Assembly: GCA_038532435.1 (NCBI GenBank)
Contig: JBCBAP010000040.1
Coordinates: forward strand, 1-33,231
Reading direction: 5' to 3'
From: JBCBAP01 sp038532435
Lineage (GTDB): Bacteria > Pseudomonadota > Alphaproteobacteria > Rhodobacterales > Rhodobacteraceae
DNA length: 33,231 bases
Position 1 is the stretch's first letter, and every line of letters begins with the position of its first letter. Of this stretch, positions 16,144-23,714 are shown one piece after another. The translations under genes and the position numbers were made by a program. The notes below the pieces were generated by a model, which had not been told where the DNA came from, did no database searches, and saw nothing but the letters and a program-made list of their open reading frames with translations.

Positions 16144-18090
16144 TCAACCGTCCTCGCCGCGCAAGGGCGGCGGGGTCCAGCCCCGTTCCATGTCGTCGCG
16201 CAGAACGTTGTCGAGGCCCTGCAGGGCCCGCTCCAGCTCCCCGTTTCGCGCCTTGGCAAGGGCGAGGTACTCGGGATTGTTCATCACGCTGACGTCGGGC
16301 TTCCAGGCGGAGGCGAGCATGCGCAGGCTCTCCCGGTCGAACCGGACGAAGGCATGGGCGGCCTTCTCCACCTCGAACCGGTGCATGCCGAGCGCCTCAA
16401 GCGCGTATTTGCCTGCCCGCACGGAACTGTCGAAGGCCTCGCGCACGATGTCCGTGGCACCTGCATTGTAGAGCGCGTAGACCGTATGGCGGTCGCGGGC
16501 GCGGGCGATGATGTGCAGGTCCGGTCGCTCCCGCCGCGCATACTGCACGATCTCGATCACCCGCTCCGGGTCGTCCACGGCCACGACAAGCACCTTGGCT
16601 TCACCCAGCCCTGCCGCATGCAGCAGATCGGGCCGCGTGGCATCCCCGTAGTAGGACGTCACGCCGAACTTGCGCATATTGTCGATGAGCTGTGCCTGAT
16701 GGTCGAGGACGACGGTCTTGTGCCCCTGGGAGAGCAGGATGCGGTTGATCACCTGGCCGAAGCGGCCGAGCCCCGCGATGATCACCGAGCCCTGTTCGGG
16801 GATCTCGTCGCTTTCCTCTTCTGCTTCCGAGAGGGATTTGCGCGCGAACACCGCTTCGAACGCGATGAACATGAGCGGAGTGACCAGCATCGAGATGGCG
16901 ACGACGAGGGAGAGAATCGGTGCTAGCTCCGGCGGCAGGGCATGGGCGGAGACGGAAAAGCTCAACAGCACGAAGCCGAACTCACCCGCCTGTGCCAGCG
17001 CCACGGCAAAGAGCCACCTGTCTTTCCCCCGCAGGCGGAAGGCGGAGCCGAGGGCGAAGAGGAGGGCCGCCTTCACGCCGAGCACGCCGAGGGTCAGGCC
17101 AACGACCATACCCACATTGGCGCTGAGCACGTCGAAGTCGATACCTGCGCCCACTGTGATGAAGAACAGGCCGAGCAGCAGGCCCTTGAAAGGGGCGATG
17201 TCCGATTCAAGCTCATGGCGGAATTCGGAGTTTGCCAGAACCACCCCGGCCAGAAATGTGCCGAGAGCCGGGGAGAGGCCCACCAACGTCATGAGAAGCG
17301 CGATACCGGCGACGAAGAGGAGGGCTGCGGCCGTGAAAATCTCCCGCAGCCGCGCAACGGCGATGTAGCGGAACACCGGTCGGCTGAGATAGAGGCCGCC
17401 GAAGATCACAGCGCCGATGGCCCCGAGCGTGATCAGCGCAACCGCCCAGGGTTCCTGTCCGTCCACCAGGCTCATGGAGCCTCCCCCTTCTTCCGGCGCC
17501 CCGGCGGCGAAGGCCGCCCCCCAGTTGGCAGCGTCCCAGAACGCGCTCTTCGTCTCGCTGGCCAATGCCGCAAGCTCCGGCAGCGCGAGGAGCGGGATGA
17601 TCGCAAGGATCGGGATCACGGCGATGTCCTGGAAAAGGAGGACGGTGAAGGATGACTGTCCCCCCTCCGTGCGCATCAGACCCTTCTCCTCCAGCGTTTG
17701 CAGCACGATCGCCGTGGAGGAAAGGCAGAGGATGAACCCGACCGTCAGCGCGACCGACCATTGTTCACCGAACATCATGGTGATCCCCATGATGGCCAGA
17801 GCAGTCACCCCCACCTGCAATCCGCCGAGGCCGAGGAGGCGTGCGCGCATGCTCCACAGCATCTTTGGTTCAAGTTCGAGGCCGACGAGGAAGAGCATCA
17901 TCACGACGCCAAACTCGGCGAAATGCTGGATCTGTTCGGTCTCTGATCCCACAAGCCCCGTCAGCGGCCCGATGAAGATCCCCGCCATCAGGTAGCCGAG
18001 GACGGAGCCGAAGCCGAACCGGTTCGCGAGAGGTACCGCAACCACGGCGGCCATGAGGTAGATGACGGCGTCGAGGAGATATCCGGTCAT
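16144..18090 (-). CDS. Kef-type CPA2 monovalent cation:proton antiporter with RCK domain
   Basis: This 648-residue inner-membrane protein belongs to the KefB/KefC group. The N-terminal transport domain (about 1-415) has about twelve hydrophobic segments, including FGSVLGYLMAGIFIGPLTGL, the CLSSTAIVLQTLEE stretch, LLFQDIAVIPIL, and QAGEFGFVLLS. A Rossmann-fold RCK_N domain follows (about 433-550), with VIIAGLGRFGQVINRILL binding NAD(H)/glutathione-type effectors and VLDHQ at the end of the second strand. In E. coli these systems release potassium and acidify the cell when electrophile-glutathione adducts appear. The start overlaps the stop of the preceding flavoprotein gene by four bases (ATGA), matching the known pairing with a KefF/KefG ancillary subunit. 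Which of KefB or KefC it corresponds to is not decidable here. Confidence 0.92.
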   Translation of the reverse strand: MTGYLLDAVIYLMAAVVAVPLANRFGFGSVLGYLMAGIFIGPLTGLVGSETEQIQHFAEFGVVMMLFLVGLELEPKMLWSMRARLLGLGGLQVGVTALAIMGITMMFGEQWSVALTVGFILCLSSTAIVLQTLEEKGLMRTEGGQSSFTVLLFQDIAVIPILAIIPLLALPELAALASETKSAFWDAANWGAAFAAGAPEEGGGSMSLVDGQEPWAVALITLGAIGAVIFGGLYLSRPVFRYIAVARLREIFTAAALLFVAGIALLMTLVGLSPALGTFLAGVVLANSEFRHELESDIAPFKGLLLGLFFITVGAGIDFDVLSANVGMVVGLTLGVLGVKAALLFALGSAFRLRGKDRWLFAVALAQAGEFGFVLLSFSVSAHALPPELAPILSLVVAISMLVTPLMFIAFEAVFARKSLSEAEEESDEIPEQGSVIIAGLGRFGQVINRILLSQGHKTVVLDHQAQLIDNMRKFGVTSYYGDATRPDLLHAAGLGEAKVLVVAVDDPERVIEIVQYARRERPDLHIIARARDRHTVYALYNAGATDIVREAFDSSVRAGKYALEALGMHRFEVEKAAHAFVRFDRESLRMLASAWKPDVSVMNNPEYLALAKARNGELERALQGLDNVLRDDMERGWTPPPLRGEDG

Positions 18091-18701
18091 TGGCTCACCT
18101 CCGCACCTGCGAGCGTTTCGTTGAGTGTTGGTGCCGTGCTGCTTCCGCCGCCGCCGTCGATGGTCCCGTCGATGAGCCCGTCAAGGGCGCGGCTGAAGAG
18201 CGCCTCATGCTCCGCGAGCCTTCCCTCCCGCTCCGCGGTCAGGGAGGCGAAGAGGACGAGCGGTGACAGATAGGTCATGCCGCAGAGGTTCGCCGTCGCC
18301 TCAAGAGGGCGCAGCAACTCCCGGATTTCGAACCGGTTGTGGCCGTCCTCCGAATAGGCATGCTCCGACCCGCCGGCGGTGATCGCGGCAAGGAACGTTT
18401 TGCCCGCCAGCGCGGTGCCACCTTTTCCGTAGGCGTAGCCGTACTCCAGCACCAGATCCTGCCATTCCTTCAGAATCGACGGCGTCGAATACCAGTAGAA
18501 TGGACAGAGGAACATCACGACGTCCGCACTGTTGAGCCGTGCCTGTTCCGCCGCCACGTCGATCTGATAATCCGGGTAGGCGGCGTAGAGATCGACGAGC
18601 GTCACGCCATCCATCTTGCGCGCCAGCGCCGCAAGGCGCGCGTTGGCGTGGGAGCGTCCCGGAGAGGGATGGGCGTAAAGGATCTGAACCTGGCGGGACA
18701 T
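18087..18701 (-). CDS. KefF/KefG-type NAD(P)H quinone oxidoreductase, antiporter ancillary subunit
   Basis: This is a flavodoxin-fold protein of about 204 residues. It begins MSRQVQILYAHPSPGRSHAN (FMN/FAD-binding first loop), contains VMFLCPFYWYSTPSILKEWQDLVL, the second flavin loop, and GKTFLAAITAGGSEHAYSE, the third. KefF and KefG bind the cytosolic face of KefC and KefB, are needed for full activity and reduce quinones. The frame also opens at a GTG nine bases upstream (18710); the ATG at 18701 fits the family N-terminus. It is the first gene of the antiporter operon and overlaps it by four bases. A promoter is visible at 18737-18766. Confidence 0.88.
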   Translation of the reverse strand: MSRQVQILYAHPSPGRSHANARLAALARKMDGVTLVDLYAAYPDYQIDVAAEQARLNSADVVMFLCPFYWYSTPSILKEWQDLVLEYGYAYGKGGTALAGKTFLAAITAGGSEHAYSEDGHNRFEIRELLRPLEATANLCGMTYLSPLVLFASLTAEREGRLAEHEALFSRALDGLIDGTIDGGGGSSTAPTLNETLAGAEVSQ

Positions 18702-18736
18702 GGCACACACTTTCGAAGACAGATGGACGCACCTTG

Positions 18737-18766
18737 TTTATCAGGAGCTTTGCGGCGCTGCGTCAA
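18737..18766 (-). promoter_or_regulatory. Promoter of the Kef antiporter operon
   Basis: On the minus strand TTGACG (-35, plus-strand 18761-18766) and GATAAA (-10, 18737-18742) are 18 bp apart. Transcription would begin near 18730, about 30 bases before the flavoprotein start codon at 18701. Confidence 0.55.
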
Positions 18767-18816
18767 GCGTCCCATGATCCCGCGGGCGAACGGACCCCGC
18801 AGACCGGAGAGAACTG

Positions 18817-19146
18817 ATGCACTGGCTCTACCTCACGCTCGCCATTGCGGGCGAAATCGTCGGCACCACGGCGCTGAAGGCATCGAACGGGTTCACCCAG
18901 CTTGGCGCGAGCCTCGTGGCGGTCCTGGGATATTGTGTGGCCTTCTACTTTCTCGCAGTCGCGTTGAAGACCGTGCCCGTGGGTGTTGCCTACGCCATCT
19001 GGTCCGGGGCAGGGGTCGCCGCCATCGCGGTGATCGGGACGGTGATGTTCGGGCAGAAGCTCGATTTCTACGCCATCGTCGGCATTTCGCTGATCGTTCT
19101 GGGGGTGATCGTGCTCAACACGATGTCCTCCTCCGTCACGCACTGA
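18817..19146 (+). CDS. Small multidrug resistance (SMR) transporter, EmrE/QacE type
   Basis: This 109-residue, four-helix inner-membrane protein works as a dimer. The essential membrane glutamate is E13 in LAIAGEIVGTTALKAS, and VGVAYAIWSGAGVA contains the conserved tryptophan of helix 3. The AIWSG form points to the EmrE/Qac subtype (proton-coupled export of lipophilic cations) rather than the guanidinium exporter subtype, which usually reads VWTG. GGAGAG precedes the ATG. It is divergent from the Kef operon and about 80 bp upstream of the Sel1 protein gene. The natural substrate is unknown. Confidence 0.93.
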   Translation: MHWLYLTLAIAGEIVGTTALKASNGFTQLGASLVAVLGYCVAFYFLAVALKTVPVGVAYAIWSGAGVAAIAVIGTVMFGQKLDFYAIVGISLIVLGVIVLNTMSSSVTH

Positions 19147-19226
19147 CCAAGGCGGGACATACGACCATAGTGACGGTGACCGGCCCGGCGCGAGTTGGTA
19201 TTCTGGGCCTGCCGGAGGTCGCTCAC

Positions 19227-19784
19227 ATGCGCATATGGATCCTGACCCTTCCTCTGCTTGTCTTCAGTGGCGTAGTCCAGGCGGATGAGCCGCCCGCGAC
19301 CGTCGAGGATGAGCTTGGCATCCTCAATCCCCAGGATACGGGTCGTGAGATGCTGACACGGAAGATCGAGATGGGGGTGATCGACTCCGTCACCTGTTCC
19401 CTGGGCATAAATGTCACCAAGAACGACAATCACGAACTCGCACGGAAGCTCACACGGCGCTGTGCGGAGGCGGGCTACACCAAGGCCATGACCTGGATGA
19501 GCCAGCTTGAAAATAACGGTCTGGGCGGGGAGTACAATCCGGACGCCTCCGCCGAGTGGGACCGCCGTGCGGCGGAAGCGGGGGATCCGGTGGGGCGCTT
19601 CAACCACGGCCTGAACCTCATGCGCGGCCACGGGATCGCCCGGGATGAGGCGCTCGGCCGTCGGTTCGTGGATCAGGCCGCGGAGGATGGACTTGAAATC
19701 GCCAAGCGTCTGAAGGCTGCCGAGTACGACCTCGACGAAGTCACCCCCGATGCGGACAACTGGAGGTACGGTCCCCTGTTCTAG
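19227..19784 (+). CDS. Secreted Sel1-repeat protein
   Basis: This 185-residue protein has a clear signal peptide: MRIWILTLPLLVFSGVVQA, with likely cleavage after VQA. The mature part holds two to three Sel1-like helical repeats (about residues 75-170), seen as EAGYTKAMTWMSQLENNGLG, ASAEWDRRAAEAGDPVGRFN and HGIARDEALGRRFVDQAAEDG. Two cysteines (TCSLG and RRCAEAG) may form a disulfide. Sel1 repeats bind other proteins, so a periplasmic scaffold is likely, but no partner is evident. GGAGG lies seven bases before the ATG. The frame is open far upstream, but that part is antisense to the Kef flavoprotein gene. It shares a terminator with glnA. Confidence 0.78.
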   Translation: MRIWILTLPLLVFSGVVQADEPPATVEDELGILNPQDTGREMLTRKIEMGVIDSVTCSLGINVTKNDNHELARKLTRRCAEAGYTKAMTWMSQLENNGLGGEYNPDASAEWDRRAAEAGDPVGRFNHGLNLMRGHGIARDEALGRRFVDQAAEDGLEIAKRLKAAEYDLDEVTPDADNWRYGPLF

Positions 19785-19837
19785 ACCGTCGCGCGACGTG
19801 AGCGTGGGCCGCGCCGTATTTCTTTGATCGCAATGAA

Positions 19838-19863
19838 AAAGGGCGCCCGCGGGGGCGCCCTTT
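19838..19863. terminator. Bidirectional intrinsic terminator between Sel1 gene and glnA
   Basis: AAAGGGCGCCC (19838-19848) pairs with GGGCGCCCTTT (19853-19863) around a four-base loop, an 11-bp stem. On the plus strand the stem ends in TTT; on the minus strand a run of T follows (AAAAA before the stem on the plus strand). It serves both convergent genes. Confidence 0.85.
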
Positions 19864-19882
19864 CCTATCCGTTCCGACCGGA

Positions 19883-21292
19883 TCAAACCGAGTAGTACAT
19901 CTCATACTCGACCGGGTGCGGCGTGTGCTCGTAGGCGTAGACCTCTTCCCACTTGAGGTCCATGTAGCCCTCGATCTGGCTCACGGAGAACACGTCGCCC
20001 GCGAGCAGGAACTCGTGATCCTCCGCCAGCGCGTCGAGCGCCTCGCGCAGGGATGCGCAGACCGTCGGGATGCCCTCGAGTTCTTCCGGCGGCAGATCGT
20101 AGAGATCCTTGTCGTTCGCTTCGCCCGGATGGATCTTCTTGGTGATCCCGTCGAGGCCCGCCATCAGCAGGGCGGAGAAGCAGAGATACGGGTTCGCGGA
20201 CGGATCCGGGAAACGCGCCTCGACCCGCTTCGCCTTCGGGCTCTCGGTCCAGGGGATCCGGACGCAACCAGAACGGTTGCGTGCGGAATAGGCGCGCAGC
20301 ACCGGCGCCTCGAAGCCCGGGATCAGACGCTTGTAGGAGTTCGTCGACGGGTTGGTGAACGCGTTGAGCGTCTTTGCGTGCTTCAGCACGCCGCCGATGA
20401 AGTAGAGCGCTTCCATAGAGAGGTCAGCGTACTGATCCCCGGCGAAGAGCGGCTTGCCATCCTTCCAGATCGACATGTTGCAGTGCATGCCGGTGCCGTT
20501 GTCGCCCGCGATGGGCTTGGGCATGAACGTGGCTGACTTGCCGTAGGCGGCCGCCACATTGTGGATGACGTACTTGTACTTCTGCAGGTGGTCGCCCTGC
20601 ATGGTCAGCGTGTCGAAGATCAGGCCCAGCTCGTGCTGGCAGGACGCGACCTCGTGGTGGTGCTTGTCGACCTTCATGCCGATGCGCTTCATCGTCGACA
20701 GCATCTCGGAGCGGATGTCCACAGCCGCGTCCGTCGGGTTGACCGGGAAATACCCGCCTTTCACGCCCGGGCGGTGGCCCATGTTGCCCATCTCGTACTC
20801 GGTGTCCGTGTTCCAGGACGCGTCCTGCGCGTCGACCTGGTAGGAGACCTTGTTGATCGAGTTGGAGAACCGGACATCGTCGAAGAGGAAGAATTCAGCC
20901 TCGGGTCCGACGAAGAACGTGTCGCCGATGCCGGAGGATTTCAGGTACATCTCCGCCTTCTCTGCCGTGCCCCGCGGGTCGCGCTCGTAAAGCTCACCCG
21001 TGTCAGGCTCGATGATCGAGCAGTGGATGCAGGCGGTCTTCTCTGCATAGAACGGGTCCATGTAGGCGGACTTCGCATCCGGCATCAGCTTCATGTCGGA
21101 GTTGTTGATGGCCTTCCACCCGGCGATGGAGGAGCCATCGAACATAAAACCTTCATCGAGGAAATCCTCGTCCACCTGATCGGACATCACCGTCACGTGC
21201 TGCAGTTTCCCGCGCGGATCGGTGAAGCGGAGATCGACGTAATCAACGTCCTCATCCTTGATCATCTTGATGAAACCGGCGTTGTCACTCAT
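19883..21292 (-). CDS. glnA: Glutamine synthetase, type I
   Basis: GlnA forms glutamine from glutamate, ammonia and ATP and is the main entry of ammonium into metabolism. The 469 residues are typical of the dodecameric GSI-beta enzyme. Seen are FDGSSIAGW (51-59), the ATP-binding stretch KPIAGDNGTGMHCNMSIWKDG (about 259-279), the metal-site glutamates in VGPEAEFFLF, and the regulatory tyrosine Y398 in DKDLYDLPPEE, the site adenylylated by GlnE. GAGAGGA precedes the ATG. It lies 46 bp downstream of glnB on the same strand and is probably co-transcribed with it, as is usual in this order. Confidence 0.98.
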   Translation of the reverse strand: MSDNAGFIKMIKDEDVDYVDLRFTDPRGKLQHVTVMSDQVDEDFLDEGFMFDGSSIAGWKAINNSDMKLMPDAKSAYMDPFYAEKTACIHCSIIEPDTGELYERDPRGTAEKAEMYLKSSGIGDTFFVGPEAEFFLFDDVRFSNSINKVSYQVDAQDASWNTDTEYEMGNMGHRPGVKGGYFPVNPTDAAVDIRSEMLSTMKRIGMKVDKHHHEVASCQHELGLIFDTLTMQGDHLQKYKYVIHNVAAAYGKSATFMPKPIAGDNGTGMHCNMSIWKDGKPLFAGDQYADLSMEALYFIGGVLKHAKTLNAFTNPSTNSYKRLIPGFEAPVLRAYSARNRSGCVRIPWTESPKAKRVEARFPDPSANPYLCFSALLMAGLDGITKKIHPGEANDKDLYDLPPEELEGIPTVCASLREALDALAEDHEFLLAGDVFSVSQIEGYMDLKWEEVYAYEHTPHPVEYEMYYSV

Positions 21293-21338
21293 GGATGGGT
21301 CCTCTCGTTGGTATCGTGTTGAGTGGTGTCAGTGGGGG

Positions 21339-21677
21339 TCAGAGCGCTTCCGTACCCTCTTCGGAGGTGCGGATGCGGATGGCCTGGGAGACGTCGGAAA
21401 TGAAGATCTTGCCGTCGCCGATCTTGCCCGTCTTGGCCGCGGCGATGATCGCCTCGACCGCGGCGTCGACCATATCGTCGGCGATGACCACCTCGATCTT
21501 CACCTTCGGTAGGAAATCGACCACGTATTCCGCGCCACGGTAAAGTTCCGTATGCCCTTTCTGGCGGCCAAACCCCTTCGCCTCGATCACGGACAGGCCC
21601 TGCACGCCAACCTCTTGCAGTGCCTCTTTCACTTCGTCGAGTTTGAAGGGCTTTATGATCGCCTCGATCTTCTTCAT
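21339..21677 (-). CDS. glnB: Nitrogen regulatory protein P-II
   Basis: This 112-residue trimeric signal protein senses 2-oxoglutarate, ATP/ADP and, by uridylylation, glutamine. It controls the adenylylation of glutamine synthetase and the NtrB/NtrC system. The protein begins MKKIEAIIKPFKLDEVKEAL. The T-loop has GRQKGHTELYRGAEYVVDF with the uridylylation site Y51, and the B-loop has AAKTGKIGDGKIFISDV. The frame opens 105 bases earlier, but the ATG at 21677 gives the canonical N-terminus. It heads the glnB-glnA operon; the promoter must lie in 21678-21840. Confidence 0.97.
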   Translation of the reverse strand: MKKIEAIIKPFKLDEVKEALQEVGVQGLSVIEAKGFGRQKGHTELYRGAEYVVDFLPKVKIEVVIADDMVDAAVEAIIAAAKTGKIGDGKIFISDVSQAIRIRTSEEGTEAL

Positions 21678-21785
21678 GGCCGTCCCTTTTGCTTTTGTGG
21701 TTGCGCGGTATTCAACACCCAGTCCCGGGGGATTCAATGCTAGGTCAGATGGGGCAGGAGTGGGCTGTTTCGATTCCCGCAAGTA

Positions 21786-21802
21786 TGCTCACCATTTGTG
21801 CA
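21786..21802 (-). promoter_or_regulatory. Possible NtrC site upstream of glnB
   Basis: On the minus strand the 17-base TGCACAAATGGTGAGCA resembles the NtrC site (TGCACC-N5-GGTGCA in enteric bacteria): its outer bases TGC-C and G-GCA are symmetrical, with one mismatch pair. It is about 110 bp upstream of glnB, as for NtrC-controlled glnB promoters in Rhodobacter. The match is imperfect. Confidence 0.3.
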
Positions 21803-21840
21803 GTCTGCGCAAGAACTATGCGAGTTGAGAAGGATACAGG

Positions 21841-23487
21841 GTGACAGAGCTGCTGACAGCCGCCCAGATGCGGGCCATCGAGCAGGCCGCGATCGCAAGT
21901 GGAGAGGTCACCGGGCTTGAGCTGATGGAGCGTGCGGGACAGGGCGTTGTGGACGCGATCCTCGACGAATGGCCCGCATACCGCACCGCGCCCCAGTCGG
22001 CAGTTGTGCTCTGCGGTCCGGGCAATAACGGGGGGGACGGATTTGTTGTCGCCCGCCTTCTGCGGGAGCTCAACTGGGGCGTCACCGTCTATCTCTATGG
22101 TGACGCTGACCGGCTGCCGCCCGATGCCCGTGTTAACTATGACCGGTGGGGTGGCGCGCTCGCGACTGACCCGCTGACGGAGGAAGCGTTTCGCCGGGGA
22201 CCCGGTGCCGCGATCTATGTGGACGCATTGTTCGGTGCGGGTCTCAACCGGCGCCCGGAGGGCGACCTGGCCTCATTTCTTCAGTATCTCGGCGGCTCGG
22301 GCGGGGACTATGGTCACTATCATCCCCGACTGGTGGCGGTCGACGCACCCAGCGGCCTCTGCCTCGACAGCGGTCGGATGCTGGGCGGCGGGGGGCCGTG
22401 GCCGTTCGAAAGCTCGGTCCCTCTCGTTCGGCTGACGGTGACGTTCGACAGCCCCAAAATCGGCCATTTCATCGGTGACGGACCGGCCTGCTGCGGTGCG
22501 CTCAAGGTGGTGGATATCGGCATCGCGAAGTGGCGCGAAACGCACAAACCGCCTGGGTTTCCATCCGCTCCGATCCGGCCGGTGCAGACCGGCCTGGTGG
22601 TCCGGGTGCCCTTGGTGGAGGATCAGCGACATCGGCTTTTCGGTCTCGACGTCAGATGGCCCAGCGCTAAGGGGCCCGGTCACAAGTATCGCCACGGTCA
22701 TGCGCTGATCCTGTCGGGCGGATGCGGGCAGGGCGGCGCTGCACGGCTGTCGGCGCGGGCGGCGTTGCGGGTCGGGGCGGGGCTGGTGACCGTGGGATGC
22801 CCCCCGGCGGCGCTGCAAGAAAACGCGGCCCGGCTCGACGCGGTCATGCTGAAATCGGTGAAAGATCCGGATGCCCTGGCGGCGCTGCTCGCCGACGCGC
22901 GGATCAACGCGCTCTGCCTCGGTCCCGGCATGGGCATCACGGACCGGACCCGGTCGATGGTCGAGGTGGCGCTTGCCGCGGACCGGGCCACCCTGCTTGA
23001 TGCGGATGCTCTAACGGTTTTCGAGGACGACGCGGATGCGCTGTTCGACCTCCTGCATGACCGCTGCGTGCTGACGCCGCACATGGGCGAGTTCGCGCGG
23101 CTGTTCCCGGACATCGCCGACACGCTTCGCGCGAAGCCGCAAACCGGCCCCGCCTACTCGAAGCTCGACGCGACGCGGGCCGCGGCGGAGCGGGCGGGCT
23201 GCACTGTGCTTCTCAAGGGGGCGGACACCGTGATCGCCTCACCCGGTGGGCGCGCCTTCGTTCACGCGTCGATGTATGAGCGCGAGGCACCCTGGCTCGC
23301 GACGGCGGGGTCGGGCGACGTGCTCGCGGGCCTGATCACCGGGCTCCTTGCCCGCGGTTCAGCGCCCGCCACCGCGGCCGCGTTTGCCAGCTGGCTCCAC
23401 ACCGAATGCGCGTTGGAGTTCGGTCCCGGGCTGATCGCAGAAGATCTGCCGGAGATGGTGCCCCGCGTCCTCCGCCGCCTTGCCTAA
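21841..23487 (+). CDS. nnr: Bifunctional NAD(P)HX epimerase / ADP-dependent dehydratase
   Basis: This 548-residue enzyme repairs hydrated NADH and NADPH. The N-terminal half (about 1-225) is the YjeF/NAXE epimerase, with MRAIEQAAIASG, LMERAGQGVVDAI, CGPGNNGGDGFVVARLL and YVDALFGAGLNR. The C-terminal half (about 255-548) is the ribokinase-fold dehydratase, with GHALILSGGCGQGGAARLSA, LCLGPGMG, LTPHMGEFARLFP, VLLKGADTVIASPGG and the signature TAGSGDVLAGLITGLLARG. The start is a GTG with GAAGGA eight bases upstream. It is divergent from glnB and followed by tRNA-Leu. The order epimerase-dehydratase in one chain is the usual bacterial form. Confidence 0.93.
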   Translation: MTELLTAAQMRAIEQAAIASGEVTGLELMERAGQGVVDAILDEWPAYRTAPQSAVVLCGPGNNGGDGFVVARLLRELNWGVTVYLYGDADRLPPDARVNYDRWGGALATDPLTEEAFRRGPGAAIYVDALFGAGLNRRPEGDLASFLQYLGGSGGDYGHYHPRLVAVDAPSGLCLDSGRMLGGGGPWPFESSVPLVRLTVTFDSPKIGHFIGDGPACCGALKVVDIGIAKWRETHKPPGFPSAPIRPVQTGLVVRVPLVEDQRHRLFGLDVRWPSAKGPGHKYRHGHALILSGGCGQGGAARLSARAALRVGAGLVTVGCPPAALQENAARLDAVMLKSVKDPDALAALLADARINALCLGPGMGITDRTRSMVEVALAADRATLLDADALTVFEDDADALFDLLHDRCVLTPHMGEFARLFPDIADTLRAKPQTGPAYSKLDATRAAAERAGCTVLLKGADTVIASPGGRAFVHASMYEREAPWLATAGSGDVLAGLITGLLARGSAPATAAAFASWLHTECALEFGPGLIAEDLPEMVPRVLRRLA

Positions 23488-23490
23488 CGG

Positions 23491-23568
23491 GAGCGAGATT
23501 CGCTCTAGCGTGGCCCAAACACCTCTGCTAGGAAGCGCCACGGTTTTGGGCGGTCCACCCGGTGGACC
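23491..23568. other. Hairpin cluster between nnr and tRNA-Leu
   Basis: GAGCGA/TCGCTC (23491-23505) directly follows the nnr stop codon. A longer-range pair CGTGGC/GCCACG comes next, then GGTCCA/TGGACC (23552-23568), ending 11 bases before the tRNA. None has a T-run. They may act in nnr mRNA termination or tRNA leader processing; the function is not known. Confidence 0.35.
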
Positions 23569-23579
23569 CGCCGTGCAAT

Positions 23580-23664
23580 GCGGGTGTGGCGGAACTGGTA
23601 GACGCACCAGATTTAGGTTCTGGCGCCGCGAGGCGTGGGGGTTCGAGTCCCTTCACCCGCACCA
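23580..23664 (+). tRNA. tRNA-Leu (anticodon UAG)
   Basis: An 85-base class II tRNA with encoded CCA: acceptor GCGGGTG/CACCCGC, anticodon stem CCAGA/TCTGG around TTTAGGT (anticodon UAG), a long variable arm (CGCCGCGAGGCG) and the T arm GGGGG-TTCGAGT-CCCTT. The long variable arm and the A discriminator are those of leucine tRNA. It lies 50 bp upstream of tig. Confidence 0.96.
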
Positions 23665-23714
23665 CGCACAAGTGACAGATGACAGGCGGCACTGCCGCGA
23701 AGCTGAGGTGAGAT

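Noticed and set aside
19824..19837. TTGATCGCAATGAA as a second FNR box
   Set aside because: One half-site is wrong (ATGAA for ATCAA) and it sits after the Sel1 gene at the terminator rather than upstream of a gene.
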